Positions 10,945-23,839 are shown, counted from the stretch's first letter. The stretch is DNA of 64,000 nt from Alviniconcha marisindica (GCA_018857735.1 JABMCL010002057.1:85001-149000), one strand, 5' to 3'. Made by a program: numbers and translations. Notes: generated by a model not told the origin, from the letters alone.

Positions 10945-13051
10945 TGCTGCTCTCCAAGCCCTCCTCGTCTTTCAGCGTGATGATGAAAACTGGGTGGTTT
11001 TTGCTTCTGGTGTTTCTTTTAGTTTTTTTTTTATTATCTCTCTCTCTCTTCCCTTTACGCCACCTGGGAGACACTTTTGTGACTCAGCATATGCCACCCG
11101 TGATAGAGACACTTGCACCGTGGTGATAATATTTGAATAAATCCAGTCATGCATTTTTGAAGTTCAGGGTGTGAATGAGGTGCGCTTGCTATGCACCTGT
11201 GTGTGATGCCTAGACCCCCCCCCCCCCCCCCCCAACACCCCTGAGTCCCCTTTCCCCACCCCCATCATTTGGAGCTTTGGTTCCATGTTTTGCCCCTTTC
11301 CTGGACCACCCACCATCTTGTTTTTTTGCACCCCCGCTAGCTGAGTAGTGGCTGAAAGGGTCTGAGATGAATGTTTCTGGGGGAGAAAGAGAGAGAGAGA
11401 GTGGGCAGAGTCAGCGCGCGTATGTAATTGTCATAATGGTGGACGTGTTCTGAAGTGATACTTTGAGGTACTGTGCACAACAACTGAAAACAAAAAGATG
11501 TGAATCTATATATCTATATATATACACACATATGAAAGATGTTTCCTGTGATCATACAAACGAAAAAAAAGAAAAACTTGGTTGCCTAGCACCTTCTGGT
11601 TGTCTAGGTGCTAGAAAGTTACTGACGGAATCAGGAGGTATATATATTATATACAACTGTAACTTCATGTGACCATTTTATTACCGGTAACCTTGTGGTA
11701 CAACCCCACTTTGATCCCCTCTCTTTGGTGAGCTCTGTCATTGTAACCTGGTGTACATAATAGTAACGTTGTAATGTGACGTGTGGATTGGCTTCAGTAA
11801 CCTGGAAATGAGTATTGAACAGAAAATGTATTGTGTGGGTATGTTGAAGCGAGAGTGCAAATGGTCGTAAGTATGTGTAGGTTGGTGCGCATGTGGTTCC
11901 ATTCCAGTTGGTGTCTGCGTCTTGTTTTTTACCTTGAGTTTGTGAGGACTTGCTTGCATCGGTTGTCGCAAACTTCCTTGAATCTCCTGAATGTTCATTG
12001 GTACTGAAACTAGGAGCTGTCCAGTCATTGCCTGTGCTTTTCATTTTTTGTTCCTGTAATATTTAACCCTTTTCAGTTCAGAAAGGAATGACAAGCAAGC
12101 TTATTTTTGGATAGCAATTTGAAGTTTGAAATTTGTAGTGTGGTTCATTTCCTCTTTTGATCTTTTGGCAAGGATGTGACTCGGGTGATGAGTGTTTAGG
12201 AGAGAATGGAGTAGTTTTGACCACTAAGCAAGTTCACTTGATTTTGTTTTGCTGAAACATATTTTGGTGCTGTAGTGTTAATATTGATGTTATTGTGCAT
12301 TTGCCTCCCCCCCTCCCCCAACTCCATGCCCCCGCCCCCGCACCCACACCTGCCACCCCTCTGCTTTTTAAACTCAGCTTATTGTCATTACATTAACGTT
12401 TCATATTGTTTGTTTCTCTTGAAGTCTTCATATAATGTTCTCTTCTCTGAAGGGATGCAAATTGTGAAACTTTTTTTTTTACTATGTGTTTGTTTGCCAA
12501 GTTGTAGAACTTTGTTGTATTGTGCTTAGCGTTTGTCTGAAAGAACTAGTCTAGGCAGTACAGGGCACCCTCTTTTTTAATTTTTGATACTTAAAAAGGA
12601 AGATTTTTCTTTTGCAACCATCAGTTATGGTGAGATTCTGTCTTCTGTATCGATTATAAATATTAAACTAAACATTGTGCCAATGTGCCAATTCTGTACA
12701 CATGGATCTCTGGTGTACTCCGTCACACAGTTGGGCATTTAAGCTAAAATGACAGTGAAGCAGTTGGACACCTTTTAAGCCTGGCAGAGACAGAATGCCA
12801 CCCCATGACCTCATTTTGACCAGAGATAATCACAAAATGATGATCTGTTGTCACTAAGGGCCGCTTTGCTTCCTCAGAGGAAGTCAAATTTAAGAGCCCT
12901 TCATGCATCATGTTGTTTACAGCAGACACTTGGGATGAAAGCTGTTGCTAGTTTTATGGGATGTTCTTAGGAAAATAGTCTGTGTAAATGCACTGTGGAA
13001 TAAGTGCTGTTAGTGCAAACACTGATATTTGATCACATGGGGAAAAAACAC

Positions 13052-13092
<41 letters not shown>

Positions 13093-13350
13093 ACCGAAAT
13101 CTAAAATAAACACAGTTTTTGGTTTGAAGTGCTAGACATTGATCACAAGCAAAACAAAACAAAAACTAAACTGAGAAAAACGTAATTTCTGGTCCTAAGT
13201 GCTATATTAATATGCAGAGTTACAAACAAATAAAAACGCCTCTAAGTTTTCTTTCTTTCTCATGTTTGCCCCTTTTTTTCATTTCTCCCCCACCCCAACC
13301 CCACCCTGTTTTTCAGCACTCTATGTCTTGAAATATTTAACAATAAAAAA
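10945..13350 (+). other. Probable MOB2 3' UTR and downstream DNA
   Basis: Starts right after the stop codon. The first canonical polyadenylation signal AATAAA is at 11136-11141; another at 13342-13347 could end a longer UTR. Between them are poly-C tracts (about 11216 and 13054) and AT-rich unique sequence. The actual transcript end cannot be told from sequence. Confidence 0.5.
11136..11141 (+). terminator. Candidate MOB2 polyadenylation signal
   Basis: Canonical AATAAA, 192 bp after the stop codon, in 'tttgaataaatccag'. It is the nearest downstream signal on this strand. Confidence 0.5.
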
Positions 13351-15088
13351 AGATCTTTCAGCTTGGTTTGCATTTTTGATTCCATGAAAAATGCCAGTCC
13401 CTGCAATGATCAGAGCTAATCTTGGCTGCCAGCTGGTGGACCATCTTCTTGTGGCAAAAACTGGAATGTTTGAGTTTCCTTGGCCACTTTCAAACCCTGA
13501 TCTTTAACACAGGGTTGGTGATAACCTCCACTGTTTAACATCAATGTCCTGAACAGTTCACTGAAGTCAGGGGGCCATCAGAAAGGTCAGCATGAAAGTT
13601 GCACTTGCTTGGCAAGTTCTCCTCAGATTGAGTTGAGAAATTGAGAAATGTTTGTGGATGTGACCATACCGGAAATATTTCTTCCACAGGTTTGGCCTTG
13701 ATGTAAGCGGGTCATTCACATGCGTCTTGCCTGCAGAAGAAGCATGATGCAGGTGTTTTTTGCATGCCGTTTAAGTGAAATCTTTCAAAGAAAAAACAAA
13801 GAACTGCATGACGATTTCTTTTGAGCTTTAGACGTCCATGCTGGATTCATTGATTTTTTACCTATTTTGAAGACCACTTGAAAGACCCCCCCCCTCCCCC
13901 CCCTCAAAAAAAACAAAACCCGATAGTCCTGCACTTCCATTTTGGATGCGAGTCAGTTGAGCATTTTCTCTTAATGTTGACTAGGTCTGCTTATGCGTTT
14001 GAATTTGTGTCGGTTTTCCATGTACGGATGTAACAATGTTGTTGGTGTACAGTCTACGCGACATGGGCACGGGAACAGTAGATGGCAGTACATGTAATAA
14101 TTATTATGTTGTGATATTCTGTGCCTTTTGGTCACACATTGTTTTCTTGCCACAGTCGGAGTTGTACACTTAGTTCTGGTAGCCTTACCTGGTAGCGGTG
14201 TCCAGTGCACCTTGTGCAAACAGTCGACGGTATGCTTTAAAATACGTGTGTTCAAGCAAACCAAACATTCACAGACCTGTGTTCAAACGAAACTGAGGAA
14301 AAGAAAAGAGAAAAGGAAGCATGTTGTGATGTAAGCACAGTGAAACGTGAAGATTTATTGATCTGAATGTAGAATAGTAAAAAATAATGATTTGTTGAGT
14401 TGCTGCATGTTCTTGTAGTAGATGTTGGTACGTAGAACATCTTGCAGTTTGTGAACTTAGTGTAACAATCTAAGTATTTAATTTGGGGCAAAATGCCATT
14501 TAGAGCAGATGTGAGTCCTTAACAGTGAGGTTCTGATTTGAAGTTTTGGAAAATGCATGTGGAATGTAAGGTGTTGGCAGTCACTTTAGCCGTCATCCTC
14601 TTTTCTCCTTTATGATGGTCTGTGTTAATCGGAAGAAATGGCTGTGACACTTTTGATGGAAAAAGATCAGCTGTACAACATTGACAAAACCTCTCGACAC
14701 CATTTTAGTCTAAGTGTTGAACGGGATGGTCATTTTCTTGTTGGTTCAGTGAAAAGTATTTGAGACTTTTCAGTCCACCCTTGATACCTGCCCCCTCCTC
14801 AGTAATTAAAAAACCCAGTCAATCCAACAACAAAAATACAAAACAAAACAAAACAAAAGTAATTAAAGGGCAGAATAAATAAAGCAGGTAAATGAGTAAA
14901 ATTTAAAAAAAGATTTTCTTGGCCAATTGTTTTCTCCCATACCGCAGCTAACATACTACAGTTTTATCTGTGATTGGCAAAGCAGTTTGTACAGAATGGT
15001 GCTGTGTCATAGCTGTATATTTGCAAGGAGAGAGGCTGACAGGGAAACATAATTGTGTTAGAAGAGTCAGGCACAATCCACTCCACCT

Positions 15089-15090
<2 letters not shown>

Positions 15091-15124
<34 letters not shown>

Positions 15125-15136
15125 ACACACACACAG
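15091..15136. repeat. Long poly-C tract running into (CA)n
   Basis: About 34 consecutive C residues followed by a short CA run; the longest uninterrupted C tract in the window. Confidence 0.95.
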
Positions 15137-15913
15137 AGTGACACACACATTCTTTCACTCACTCACACAAGAGTTCAAATAATTGTGGGAATGTTGTTAA
15201 AAATGTTTTGATTTTCCAAGCTGTCAGGCTTGTAGGCGCATTTGTCAATACCAAAACCACACCTGATTGAGGAACTTAATACAGGAATTCATTTGGGAAC
15301 CGCCATCTCTGCCTTTTTGCCTCAGAGACCATCTCAAATGCTGTTCTTGTTCTACTGGCTTGGGATGAAGTACCAAGATTGTGATGGACACACAAGTAAT
15401 GTAATCTGTTCAGTCTAAGTGTGTGAATCAACAGTTTTGAACTCATTTGACCTCACAGTTAATTGTTAATGGCTCATTCATTGGCAGTCAGTCTTACACA
15501 TTTTGTAGGGAATATTATATGCCCATGTGCAGATTTGTTGGCTTCAATTTGTTCCTTTTTACTCTATATGTCCAAATTTATACCGTAAGCTGGCCAGAGA
15601 CACACAAAGATATTACGCTGAAGAACAAAATAAATAAACATATTTCACTTTGCAGTTGGACTGACTGTTGGAATCGCATACATGATCCCCAGCCCTTCAC
15701 AAATTCAGTTCCTGCAAATTGTTTTTCCTATATCTTAAGTGAGAGTTGAGAAGTAGTTTTTTTTCATTTTTTTTTCATTTTTGTGAACCAAACTTGGTAT
15801 GTTTGTACATCATTTGTAGACGGACTGTCATTTGAATAGTTTATTGATTATCTTCAAGGTCACAGTCACACTGAAGTTGGAATCTTTAACAACAACAAAA
15901 AACAAACAAAAAA

Positions 15914-15914
<1 letters not shown>

Positions 15915-15961
<47 letters not shown>
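15915..15961. repeat. (AC)n microsatellite
   Basis: About 23 AC units flanked by A-rich sequence. Confidence 0.95.
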
Positions 15962-15964
<3 letters not shown>

Positions 15965-17714
15965 ACACACAACAATAAAGGATCGTCCTGTATATTTTCA
16001 ATTGCAGAACATTGTGCAACCAAACTTGTATTGAGTCAAGGTTATCAATAACATTTGAAGAGTTTTGTTTGTGATTTGAATGTCAAGGTCATGACAAGAG
16101 TTTGTGTCCTTAGATGAATATGTGTCTCCTGTGCTCTGAACCCTTGAACTTCTTGCTACCAAAATGGATATAGCAAGACACCATTGTTAGGGGGAATGTT
16201 GTGCAAAATGCTGGGCTTGCTTTCTTGCTTCTTTTTCTTCTCTCAGGCGTTTGATTGTTGGAAGGTGAGGGTTGCAGAGAGGGTTTGTTAAATCTTTGTA
16301 TATGACCTGAACCATTTGCAATTCACTGTGTGTCCTGGTGCATTGTTACCATGTGCAAAGAAAATAGGAGGTTGGGGGGTGGGGTTGTTGCTGTTGAGAT
16401 AAATCTGGTTTCAGTTTTGTGTACGAACATATGAGCTCAGAGCTTCCTTGTTCTGAATAATTAACTCAGCCTCAGAGAGACTGGAGATTTGGCGTTAGAT
16501 TGCAACTTCTGTGTCGCTCCTGGGAATCCAAGATATCATCAGCTTTCAGAAAACAGCATTAAAGGATCAATGTTCCTAAGACTTTGATGTTTGTGTCTCC
16601 GTTATCATTGTTCTGATTTGTTATATGTATATAGAGGTCTGCCTAGGCAATATAGAACTGCTGAAAATGTGTCATCACCACATGCTATTTATTCGTTACT
16701 TCTTTTTGCCCAGTCTGTTGTTTGACTGACTATAATCATATAAATATACATGTATGTGGTAGTGTGTAGTCTATGATCTCAGTGTGTCATGAGGTGCAGC
16801 AGTGAGCATCCAGCTGGTCTATATCGCTCGGGTTCCAGCTCGCAACTTAAGGCTATGATCCAGTTTCAGTCACGGTCATATGACTGCATGATGTAGGCGA
16901 CAAGTTGCTGTGGGAAACCACAGACTCGGATGTCACCGTCAAGCGTCTGATCTGCTGCTGCATGATCATCATGTAATGTAGTTTTGCATTTTCCTCAGTT
17001 CTCATCTGATTCTGATCTGACACATGCCGTCGATAGCCAATGAAAATCGTGTATTATTTAATCAATGTGCGTTGTTGGTAAGCTGAACCTACTTCTAGCA
17101 TGTAAACTGAGACTATACTGTACTAAACCGAGACTATGAATGCAGTGAAAACATACTGCGTATTTTTCTTTGTGTCATCGGTATGGTTGTCTTACTATTG
17201 GTGATCAGCTTTCATTCTTTTGTCCTAGCTTCGAAAGGGTAACAGTAATGCTACCCACGCTGTGGTTTGTTCATTGCTTATGTCTGCCATTCAGTGGTAA
17301 CACTTACTCACAGTTGCCTTCCTGTCAGTCAGTGCACAAACGTGCGGCTTAACATGCTGCATGAAATCTGTTTGGTGACATGCTAGATTTTTTTAGTTAG
17401 TTGGTGCTTGGAGCCCAGCCCATGTGATATCAGGGCTAAAACATGCCAGATCATGTTGTCATATGACCATGTGGTCAACCGCGGACCATAGCCTGGACAC
17501 AGACAGTGGTATGGATGTTGCAAACGGTGAAGCTCTGGCTTGCTGATATCACACACTTGTGTGGGATGCTACCAGCAGTGGGGTCCAGCGTGCAAGCAAT
17601 ACCGAATCTTTGGAGATATTGCTGACTTCATTTAGTCATTAGAGCGCGTGGTTGTGCAAAGTCGCTGTCACAAATACTCGCAGCACATTGTATGTGTACG
17701 CGAGTGCTCCTTGG

Positions 17715-17885
17715 CAAGTACAGTGTTGATGTCATCTTCAAGTACATCTTCTGATGACTCTACAAGTACGGTGTTGATGTCGTCTTCAAGTGCATCTTCT
17801 GATGACTCTGCAAGTACAGTGTTGATGTCATCTTCAAGTACATCTTCTGATGCCTCTGCAAGTACAGTGTTGATGTCATCCTGAG
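17715..17885. repeat. 48-bp minisatellite, about 3.5 copies
   Basis: The unit contains 'acagtgttgatgtcatcttc' and 'tctgatgactct'. Because 48 is a multiple of 3, both strands stay open: the + strand reads a 16-residue Ser-rich repeat, the - strand an acidic one. No start context, splice sites or known family support coding. Confidence 0.9.
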
Positions 17886-18325
17886 ATGGCAACATAAGTT
17901 TTGATTTTTATACCCCCCCCCCCCCCTCCCCCTTTAAGAAATTACGGGATGCGGGGGGAGGGTGTAATTATTGGAATCACTTGTCCGTCTGTTAGACGAA
18001 CAGGGTCAGGGTTTTGTCCGGACACTGTCGTCTGAACCTCTGAACCTTTGGTAACCCAACTTGCTATGGTGATTCATCATCATAGCTAGAATGGGGTGCA
18101 AAAAGAATAGTTTGCTATCTTCAAGGCCAGGGTCATAGCGAGGGCTTGTGTTAATCAAAATATCACTGTATCTGCTATATTTTCTCAACTGCTGATCCTT
18201 TTGCAACCCAGCTTAGTTTGAGGGTACATCATCATGATATGCTGAAGTATCTTGTGAAAAGATTGGATTGCTGCGTTAGAGGCCAGGGTCACAGCGAAGG
18301 TTCAGATTTTAATGCATTTTTGTGT

Positions 18326-18600
18326 GGATGGTGCTCCCTGAACCGCTGAACCTGGAGTCACCAGACTTTGCATGGTGATGATGGTGCTCCCTGAACCGCT
18401 GAACCTGGAGTCACCAGACTTTGCATGGTGATGATGGTGCTCCCTGAACCGCTGAACCTGGAGTCACCAGACTTTGCATGGTGATGATGGTGCTCCCTGA
18501 ACCTGGAGTCACCAGACTTTGCATGGTGATGATGATGCTTCCTGAACCACTGAACCTGGAGTCACCAAACTTTGCAGGGTGACGATGGTGCTTCCTGATG
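18326..18600. repeat. 53-bp minisatellite, about 5 copies
   Basis: The unit runs 'ctgaaccgctgaacctggag', 'tcaccagactttgcatgg', then 'tgatgatggtgct'. Single, older relatives of the unit ('gaacctttggtaacccaac', 'cttttgcaacccagcttag') precede the array at 18040 and 18200, so it grew from a dispersed repeat. Confidence 0.93.
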
Positions 18601-19164
18601 GTGCATGGTGTCACACCACCCCTGATCCGGAGTCTTATGCCGAGTTTGTCTTCAGGGACAGTGACGGTGCATAAAATCAAAATCTGAATGTTTCTACCTG
18701 GATTATCTGAGCTGAGCCGCTGAACCAGACCGAGTGCAAAGAAAGACATTAAGCGACATACTGGCAGTGTCACACTGTGACTTAAAATATCACCAGGCAC
18801 ACAGCGTGGGGTGCGAGAGGGAGGGGGGGGTGGGGTGGAGGGGGGAAGGGGTGGTGGTATTTTGCCTCGCAAGGCAACAAACCTTGTTTTGACAGGGTTA
18901 CTAGTCTTTGTGGGAAATCCCAATATATACAATATAGGAGTGCAAGGTACATTTATCCCTAGTCTGCGTGTACATTTATGACATGATTTATGTGTGGAAA
19001 CCGTCTGTTGATTTGTTGAAAACTTGTGTTGACCCAGCGTTTCATTATGCAAAGTGTGGCTCATTGTCAGTTCCCTTTGTCCAAGCACAAAAAACCAACA
19101 ATATGTCTTTGATTTGCGCATAGTCCCTGTTGCGTTACAAGGGTTGCTTGCATTGTGAGAGAAA

Positions 19165-19431
19165 ATGATAAATATGCAGCAGATTCTGTGCTGGCTGTTG
19201 CTGTTACAGGCGTGTGCTTTGATAGCTCTTGCAAGCAAAAAAAAAAAAAAAAGGAAAAGAAGAAAAGACAATGACTTTGCTTATACTAGTTGTTGTAAAG
19301 GTTTCGCAGAGATTTACTGTACTAGCTGTTGCAAAAAAAAGGAAAAAAAAAGATGTATAGCGCTGGCGGTTGCAAGGGATTGTTTTGCTAGTTGCAAAGA
19401 TTTGCTAGCTCCCGTGGAAATAAGAGAATGA
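19165..19431 (+). CDS. Uncertain ORF: signal-peptide-like start, Lys run, eight cysteines
   Basis: An 88-codon frame opens with a hydrophobic stretch of about 20 residues (LLLLQACALIALA) that resembles a secretion signal. A basic run from a 16-A tract follows, then a C-terminal part with eight Cys, two pairs being adjacent (CC). Secreted Cys-rich peptides of many animals, including molluscs, share this layout. Against coding, the DNA is built of degenerate 'tagctgttgcaa'-like quasi-repeats, which create the Cys codons, and the Lys run comes from poly-A. No splice sites, promoter or known family were recognised. I treat it as a candidate only and assign no function. Confidence 0.18.
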   Translation: MINMQQILCWLLLLQACALIALASKKKKKRKRRKDNDFAYTSCCKGFAEIYCTSCCKKKEKKRCIALAVARDCFASCKDLLAPVEIRE

Positions 19432-19588
19432 GGATTGCGAAGATTTTGTATGACGTTAACCGTGCGATGACATTTTCATCCATTTATTCAAATAATTTGC
19501 TGTCCATTTGAAGAGTTCCTTTGTGCAATATATACCTGATGACACTGGCCTACATGAAATAGTGCTATGCGTGTTGTTGTTTACATCG

Positions 19589-19700
19589 TTTTCTACTGTG
19601 TGTTTTTCTGCCCCGTTTTCTACTGTATTTTTTCGCCCCCGTTTTCTTCTGTGTTTTTTCTGCCCCGTTTTCTTCTGTGTTTTTTCGCCCCACGTTCTTG
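19589..19700. repeat. Short T-rich minisatellite
   Basis: About four units of 'gccccgttttcttctgtg' plus a T run, period near 26 bp. Confidence 0.8.
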
Positions 19701-20925
19701 TTTGCTGTGGCAGTACAAGCTTGTGTGCGCTGGGGACTTTTTTTTTTTTTTTTTTTAACCGGAATCTGACAGGTAGGGTTTTCTATCAGTGGATTTCCCC
19801 CCTGCTGCTTTCATGAACAATGTTGAGTCTGTGTGATGATGTTTGTCGGGCCTTCCGCGGTAAACATTTCAACGTTGACCTTTCCTCGGACGCTGTGTAA
19901 AAAGGAGAGCGTTCAAGCTTTGTATCAAACAACCCACAGTTAGGCTTTTTTTTTATTTATTTTTTTTACTTTGTCATGGTCACACAGTGGCGTCAGAAAG
20001 GTAAGGTGCCTTCTCTTGCTAAGTTCTCAAATTTATATCTTTTGCAAGGTTGATACATACACAGAGAGCATTGGGCTCTTAATGCTTTTTGCTTACGTTA
20101 ACATTTTAGCATGGGTAACCGTGGTCAAACTTAATCAGAGTCACGAACGGCCGCGGAAAGATGAAACCGAAAGTTGTGTTTTTTTGACAAAATCTTATTC
20201 AAAAGCGAGTGGCAGTTTTGTCAAATCGTTACATATATGGACGTGATCGTGGACATATAATGCTATTAAGCAACTTCAGCTTATGGCTTTTTTTTTTTTA
20301 GGCGTTGGCATTTATCGGCCGGAGGATGTTTATTCAAAATTTCTGATCCATCATTCGGTGCCTAAAAAAAAAAGAAGTCCAATTTCACACGTTTAATTGC
20401 TTTCTCACGAGCGAGTTTTGTCGCACTACGGAAAGTTTGTTTTCTTTCTCGTTTTGGATGTGAGTCGACCGAGCTTTATTGACTTTGCTGCATGTTTTTT
20501 GTTGTTGTTTTTTCTCCTTTTTTTTTCTTTTTTTTTCTTTCTTCTTCTTTTCTTCTTTTGTCTGTTTTGAATGCATCACATTTTCATCGAAACTGTTTGG
20601 GCGTACTGTGCTTTGACTCCAACCATGCAGGCGGGGCCCGATTTATAGTCAATAAGCATTGGTGATACACAGGCACAGGCCTCTTTACGGGCCGAAGAGG
20701 GTCTCTTCCACTGATTCCAGTTTGTTGCTTTATATTGTCAGTCAGTTGCCCACCGTTTCAGGGTGGACGTAGTGTATTTGTCGCCTTAACGTTACGTTGG
20801 GTTTATATAATTTCTATGACAGGGTCGAGGGTGCAGACGTACGGCAGATGACGAGCACAGATAATTTTTGAATGGTTTCCACTGAAAACTGAGGTCTTGG
20901 GGTTTTGTTGTGCATGCTAGGCAGA

Positions 20926-21348
20926 GATTGATTGATTGTGGGGCTTAACGTCCACAGAGACCACAGAGTTGGCCACAGGCGACGTTCGTCTCGTCCCTTG
21001 TGGGGCTTAACGTCCACAGAGACCACAGAGTTGGCCACAGGCGACGTTCGTCTCGTCCCTTGTGGGGCTTAACGTCCACAGAGACCACAGAGTTGGCCAC
21101 AGGCGACGTTCGTCTCGTCCCTTGTGGGGCTTAACGTCCACAGAGACCACAGAGTTGGCCACAGGCGACGTTCGTCTCGTCCCTTGTGGGGCTTAACGTC
21201 CACAGAGTTGGCCACAGGCGACGTTCGTCTTGTCCCTTGTGAGGCTTAACGTCCACAGAGACCACAGAGTTGGCCACAGGCGACGTTCGTCTTGTGGGGT
21301 TTAACGTCCACAGCGACCACAGGGTTGGCCATAGGCGACGTTCGTCTC
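20926..21348 (-). repeat. 62-bp tandem array grown from a SINE 3' tail
   Basis: Units start 'gggcttaacgtccacagaga' and contain 'ggcgacgttcgtctcgtccc'. The reverse complement of the unit start is 'tctgtggacgttaagccc', the 3' end of the SINE family (compare 'tctgtggacgttaagcacc' at 778). The left edge begins with 'gattgattgattg', a typical simple SINE terminus on the opposite strand. About six and a half units, the last ones decayed. Confidence 0.88.
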
Positions 21349-21822
21349 TTGAACGTGTGCAGCGGAGCAAGTCGTTTTCCTCTCTGGGGCGGGTTTTGTC
21401 TAAACATGGTGCCAAATTGTCCTTCTCCTCTCCCCCCCCCCCCTCCCCACCCCGCCACCACGCAGATTTGTACTGTACGTTTTTAGTCAGGCTTTGCTTT
21501 CTCCTGTTTGGTGTTTGACACTCCTAGTCGTGTTTCTAGTTCTGTTGGGTTTTTGATTAATTTTGTGTGTGTGAGAGACCGTCACGTTGAGACGCGGGGG
21601 GGGGGGGGGGGGGTCACAAAAAGGGCAAAAAGAAGGGTCGTCTCGTTCTTGGATCGAAAGGCAATGTGCTGTGCAGGGAGTTCTACGGGGCGCGGAGCCT
21701 ATGGGCCGTTCTCAAGGAGATGGGGTCGCAGGGGGTCACCAAACCCAAAGCGAGGTTGAGCACAGCGTTGACCTGGAGTCGGTGCAAGCCGTTTGGCGAC
21801 ACGCCACAGATGGGTCACCGCT

Positions 21823-21879
21823 GGTCACGAGATCGAAAGCGAGGTTGTAGAAAACAGCCTCGCCTTCGATTTCGTGACC
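21823..21879. repeat. Inverted repeat, 22-bp arms
   Basis: The left arm 'ggtcacgagatcgaaagc' with 'gagg' pairs with the right arm 'cctcgccttcgatttcg' with 'tgacc' at 20 of 22 positions, across a 13-base loop. A third half-copy ('cgcttcgatttcgtgacc') lies near 21945. Confidence 0.8.
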
Positions 21880-23121
21880 CGCCGTGACCTAAGTTGATTT
21901 GAGAATGACCTATGACCCGAAGGTCAACACTGTGCCAAAATCTCCGCTTCGATTTCGTGACCGACGTGACCTCACTCCTGATTTTTTTCTTTCTTTTCTT
22001 TTTCTTTTTTTAAAGACTGGTCCATGCGAGCTGGAGATATTTGTTGCTTATCGTACATCCATTCCATGTCCTGAGCCAGGGTTGTTTTTATGAGCACTTG
22101 TTAACAATGTTGCATCCACCGCACTGCACAGGAGGGAGTTGCATGCACGCGAGAGAAATACAAGTCCTCAAAAGAATGCATGTTGCGGATTATTATTTTT
22201 TATCCCCCCTCTCTCTTTCTTTCTTTCTCTCGGTGGACTTCATCCTCGCAGGTTTTTTAAGTGAGGGGGAGAAGAAGAAAAAAAGGGCTTTGAACCAAAG
22301 ACGTGTTTCGGCTGTTGGAAATGCACAGATTTGAAGGTTAAAAGAAACATGTCGCTTCGAGAATACTTCTTCCAAGAAAGTTTTTGCTTCCATCGAGTTC
22401 AGACGAGTTTTGTTTAGCAACTATGTTTTCGATAGTATCTGCAGATTGCCAAACAATATTTGTAGTGTTTTTAAAACACAGTACATTTAACCGTGCTGAT
22501 TCAGCACATCGGTGTTCATGGTATGCACATTTTGAACCACACTCGGAATTGTATCCTTCTCCGTTTAATTGCTGGAGTCTCCGTCAGGTCTTCAGATGAC
22601 CTACGCTTAAACTACTTAAGACGTGCCGGAAACACTGAAACCAGGCTTCTCGATTCTCCAAGCTCTAGCGTACTGACCACATCCTGCCTCCTTGGAGAAG
22701 GATGCCGGAAAGCGAGACTTGTAGCGTGTTGTCCACTGTGTCAGCTGAACGGTCTATCTGTTGGATTGTCAGCCACACAAATGTGTCGATAGATACAGCC
22801 TCGTATGCACCACTCCTTTGCAGTGTACGAGGCGATACGGTGTTAAAATGCATGCCGTGGTACTCGTGGCTCGGTTTATTAAGTGGCGTCAGAAATGACG
22901 AGGGGAATCTGACAGAGATGGTGTGCGTTGGGCGGGCGAGGACAGAGCCTTTTGGTGTAAATACAAAACACAGAAAATTTATTGAATTATAATTATCAGT
23001 GTGTGTATTACGTACGACTTGGATCTGGTTGGTGACTGCGAGTTTGTCAGTAAATGGTGGATCTGCAACCAGTCATTGCAGGCCATGGAATATAAATATG
23101 GTTTTTGTTAGTTTTTTTGTT

Positions 23122-23125
<4 letters not shown>
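21880..23125. other. No gene recognised
   Basis: Moderately GC-rich unique DNA with short open frames on both strands and no family match or splice structure I could support. The motif 'aaggatgccggaaagcgag' at 22698 recurs near 38110. Confidence 0.5.
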
Positions 23126-23179
<54 letters not shown>

Positions 23180-23282
23180 GTGCGTGCGTGCGCTCGTGTG
23201 TGTGTGTGTGTGGTGCGTGTGCGTTCGTGTGTTGTGTGTGTTGTGTGTGTGTGTGTGTGTGTATGTGTGTGTGTGTGTGTGT
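23126..23282. repeat. (GT)n microsatellite with interruptions
   Basis: Long GT runs with CG-containing steps directly abut the 3' end of an inverted SINE copy, so on the SINE strand this is its (CA)n terminal tail. Confidence 0.93.
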
Positions 23283-23521
23283 TGGGGGTATACCTAACAC
23301 TACACTGTCACCACTAGAATGATTCTACATTGAGCAGCGATGAGAACCATTTCAACGTTTCATTCATTATCAGAGTCATTCAAAGTCAGAAATGAGACGG
23401 TGTCCACCACAAAACCACACAACTTTTGAACAAGAAAGGAGAGCCGCGGCGGAATTGAACCACGGTCCTTCCGAGTAATTACCAGCCTAACGCCTTAATT
23501 ACCGCTAGGCCCAAGCGGCTC
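23283..23521 (-). repeat. tRNA-derived SINE, copy 3 (inverted)
   Basis: Read on the - strand it starts GAGCCGC, has 'gggcctagcggtaatt' and 'ggttcaattcc' as A- and B-box-like motifs, then body 'gtggacaccgtctc' and 'cattctagtggtgacagtg'. It ends at 'taggtatacc' and runs into CA repeats. It lacks the C-rich and 'gtggacgttaag' tail of copies 1 and 2, so the family has at least two 3' end types. Confidence 0.85.
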
Positions 23522-23839
23522 ACTTCTGTTCACACATAACCACTGATGAAGAAGCTTGACACGCAGCTGCTGGTGGAGCGCTGCATAGTGTAGTCGGTGT
23601 CTATTGCAGTCACCCTTTCACCGGCTCGGACCCGAGGTCACCGCCAACGGCTAATGAAGTGTCGCCCTGCGAATAAGAAATGGGGTAATTCCGTCGCGGG
23701 ACGTAAGATTGCTGTACACCTACACTAAAAATGTCGTTGTGCGCTGCATAGTTATGCGGGGACTATCTTCAGCTACGATACGTTCCTTGCACGACAGCTG
23801 ATATCCACCCTCCAGTAACGGAGGTAAATGATGAGTATA

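Larger units (their letters stand above)
13351..17697. other. No gene recognised; mostly unique AT-rich DNA
   Basis: Contains a roughly 34-base poly-C tract (15091-15124), an (AC)n microsatellite (about 15915-15961) and two copies of a 'caaggtcacagtcaca'-type dispersed repeat (about 15780-15880 and 16020-16100). The reading frames are short and have no recognisable family. Confidence 0.6.

Noticed and set aside
20926..21348. A CRISPR-like array because of regular 62-bp spacing
   Set aside because: There are no unique spacers; whole units repeat, and the context is an animal genome.
21508..21887. Overlapping GC-rich frames (one reading REFYGARSLWAVLKEMG)
   Set aside because: They look somewhat protein-like, but I recognise no family and see no splice structure, so I leave them unannotated.
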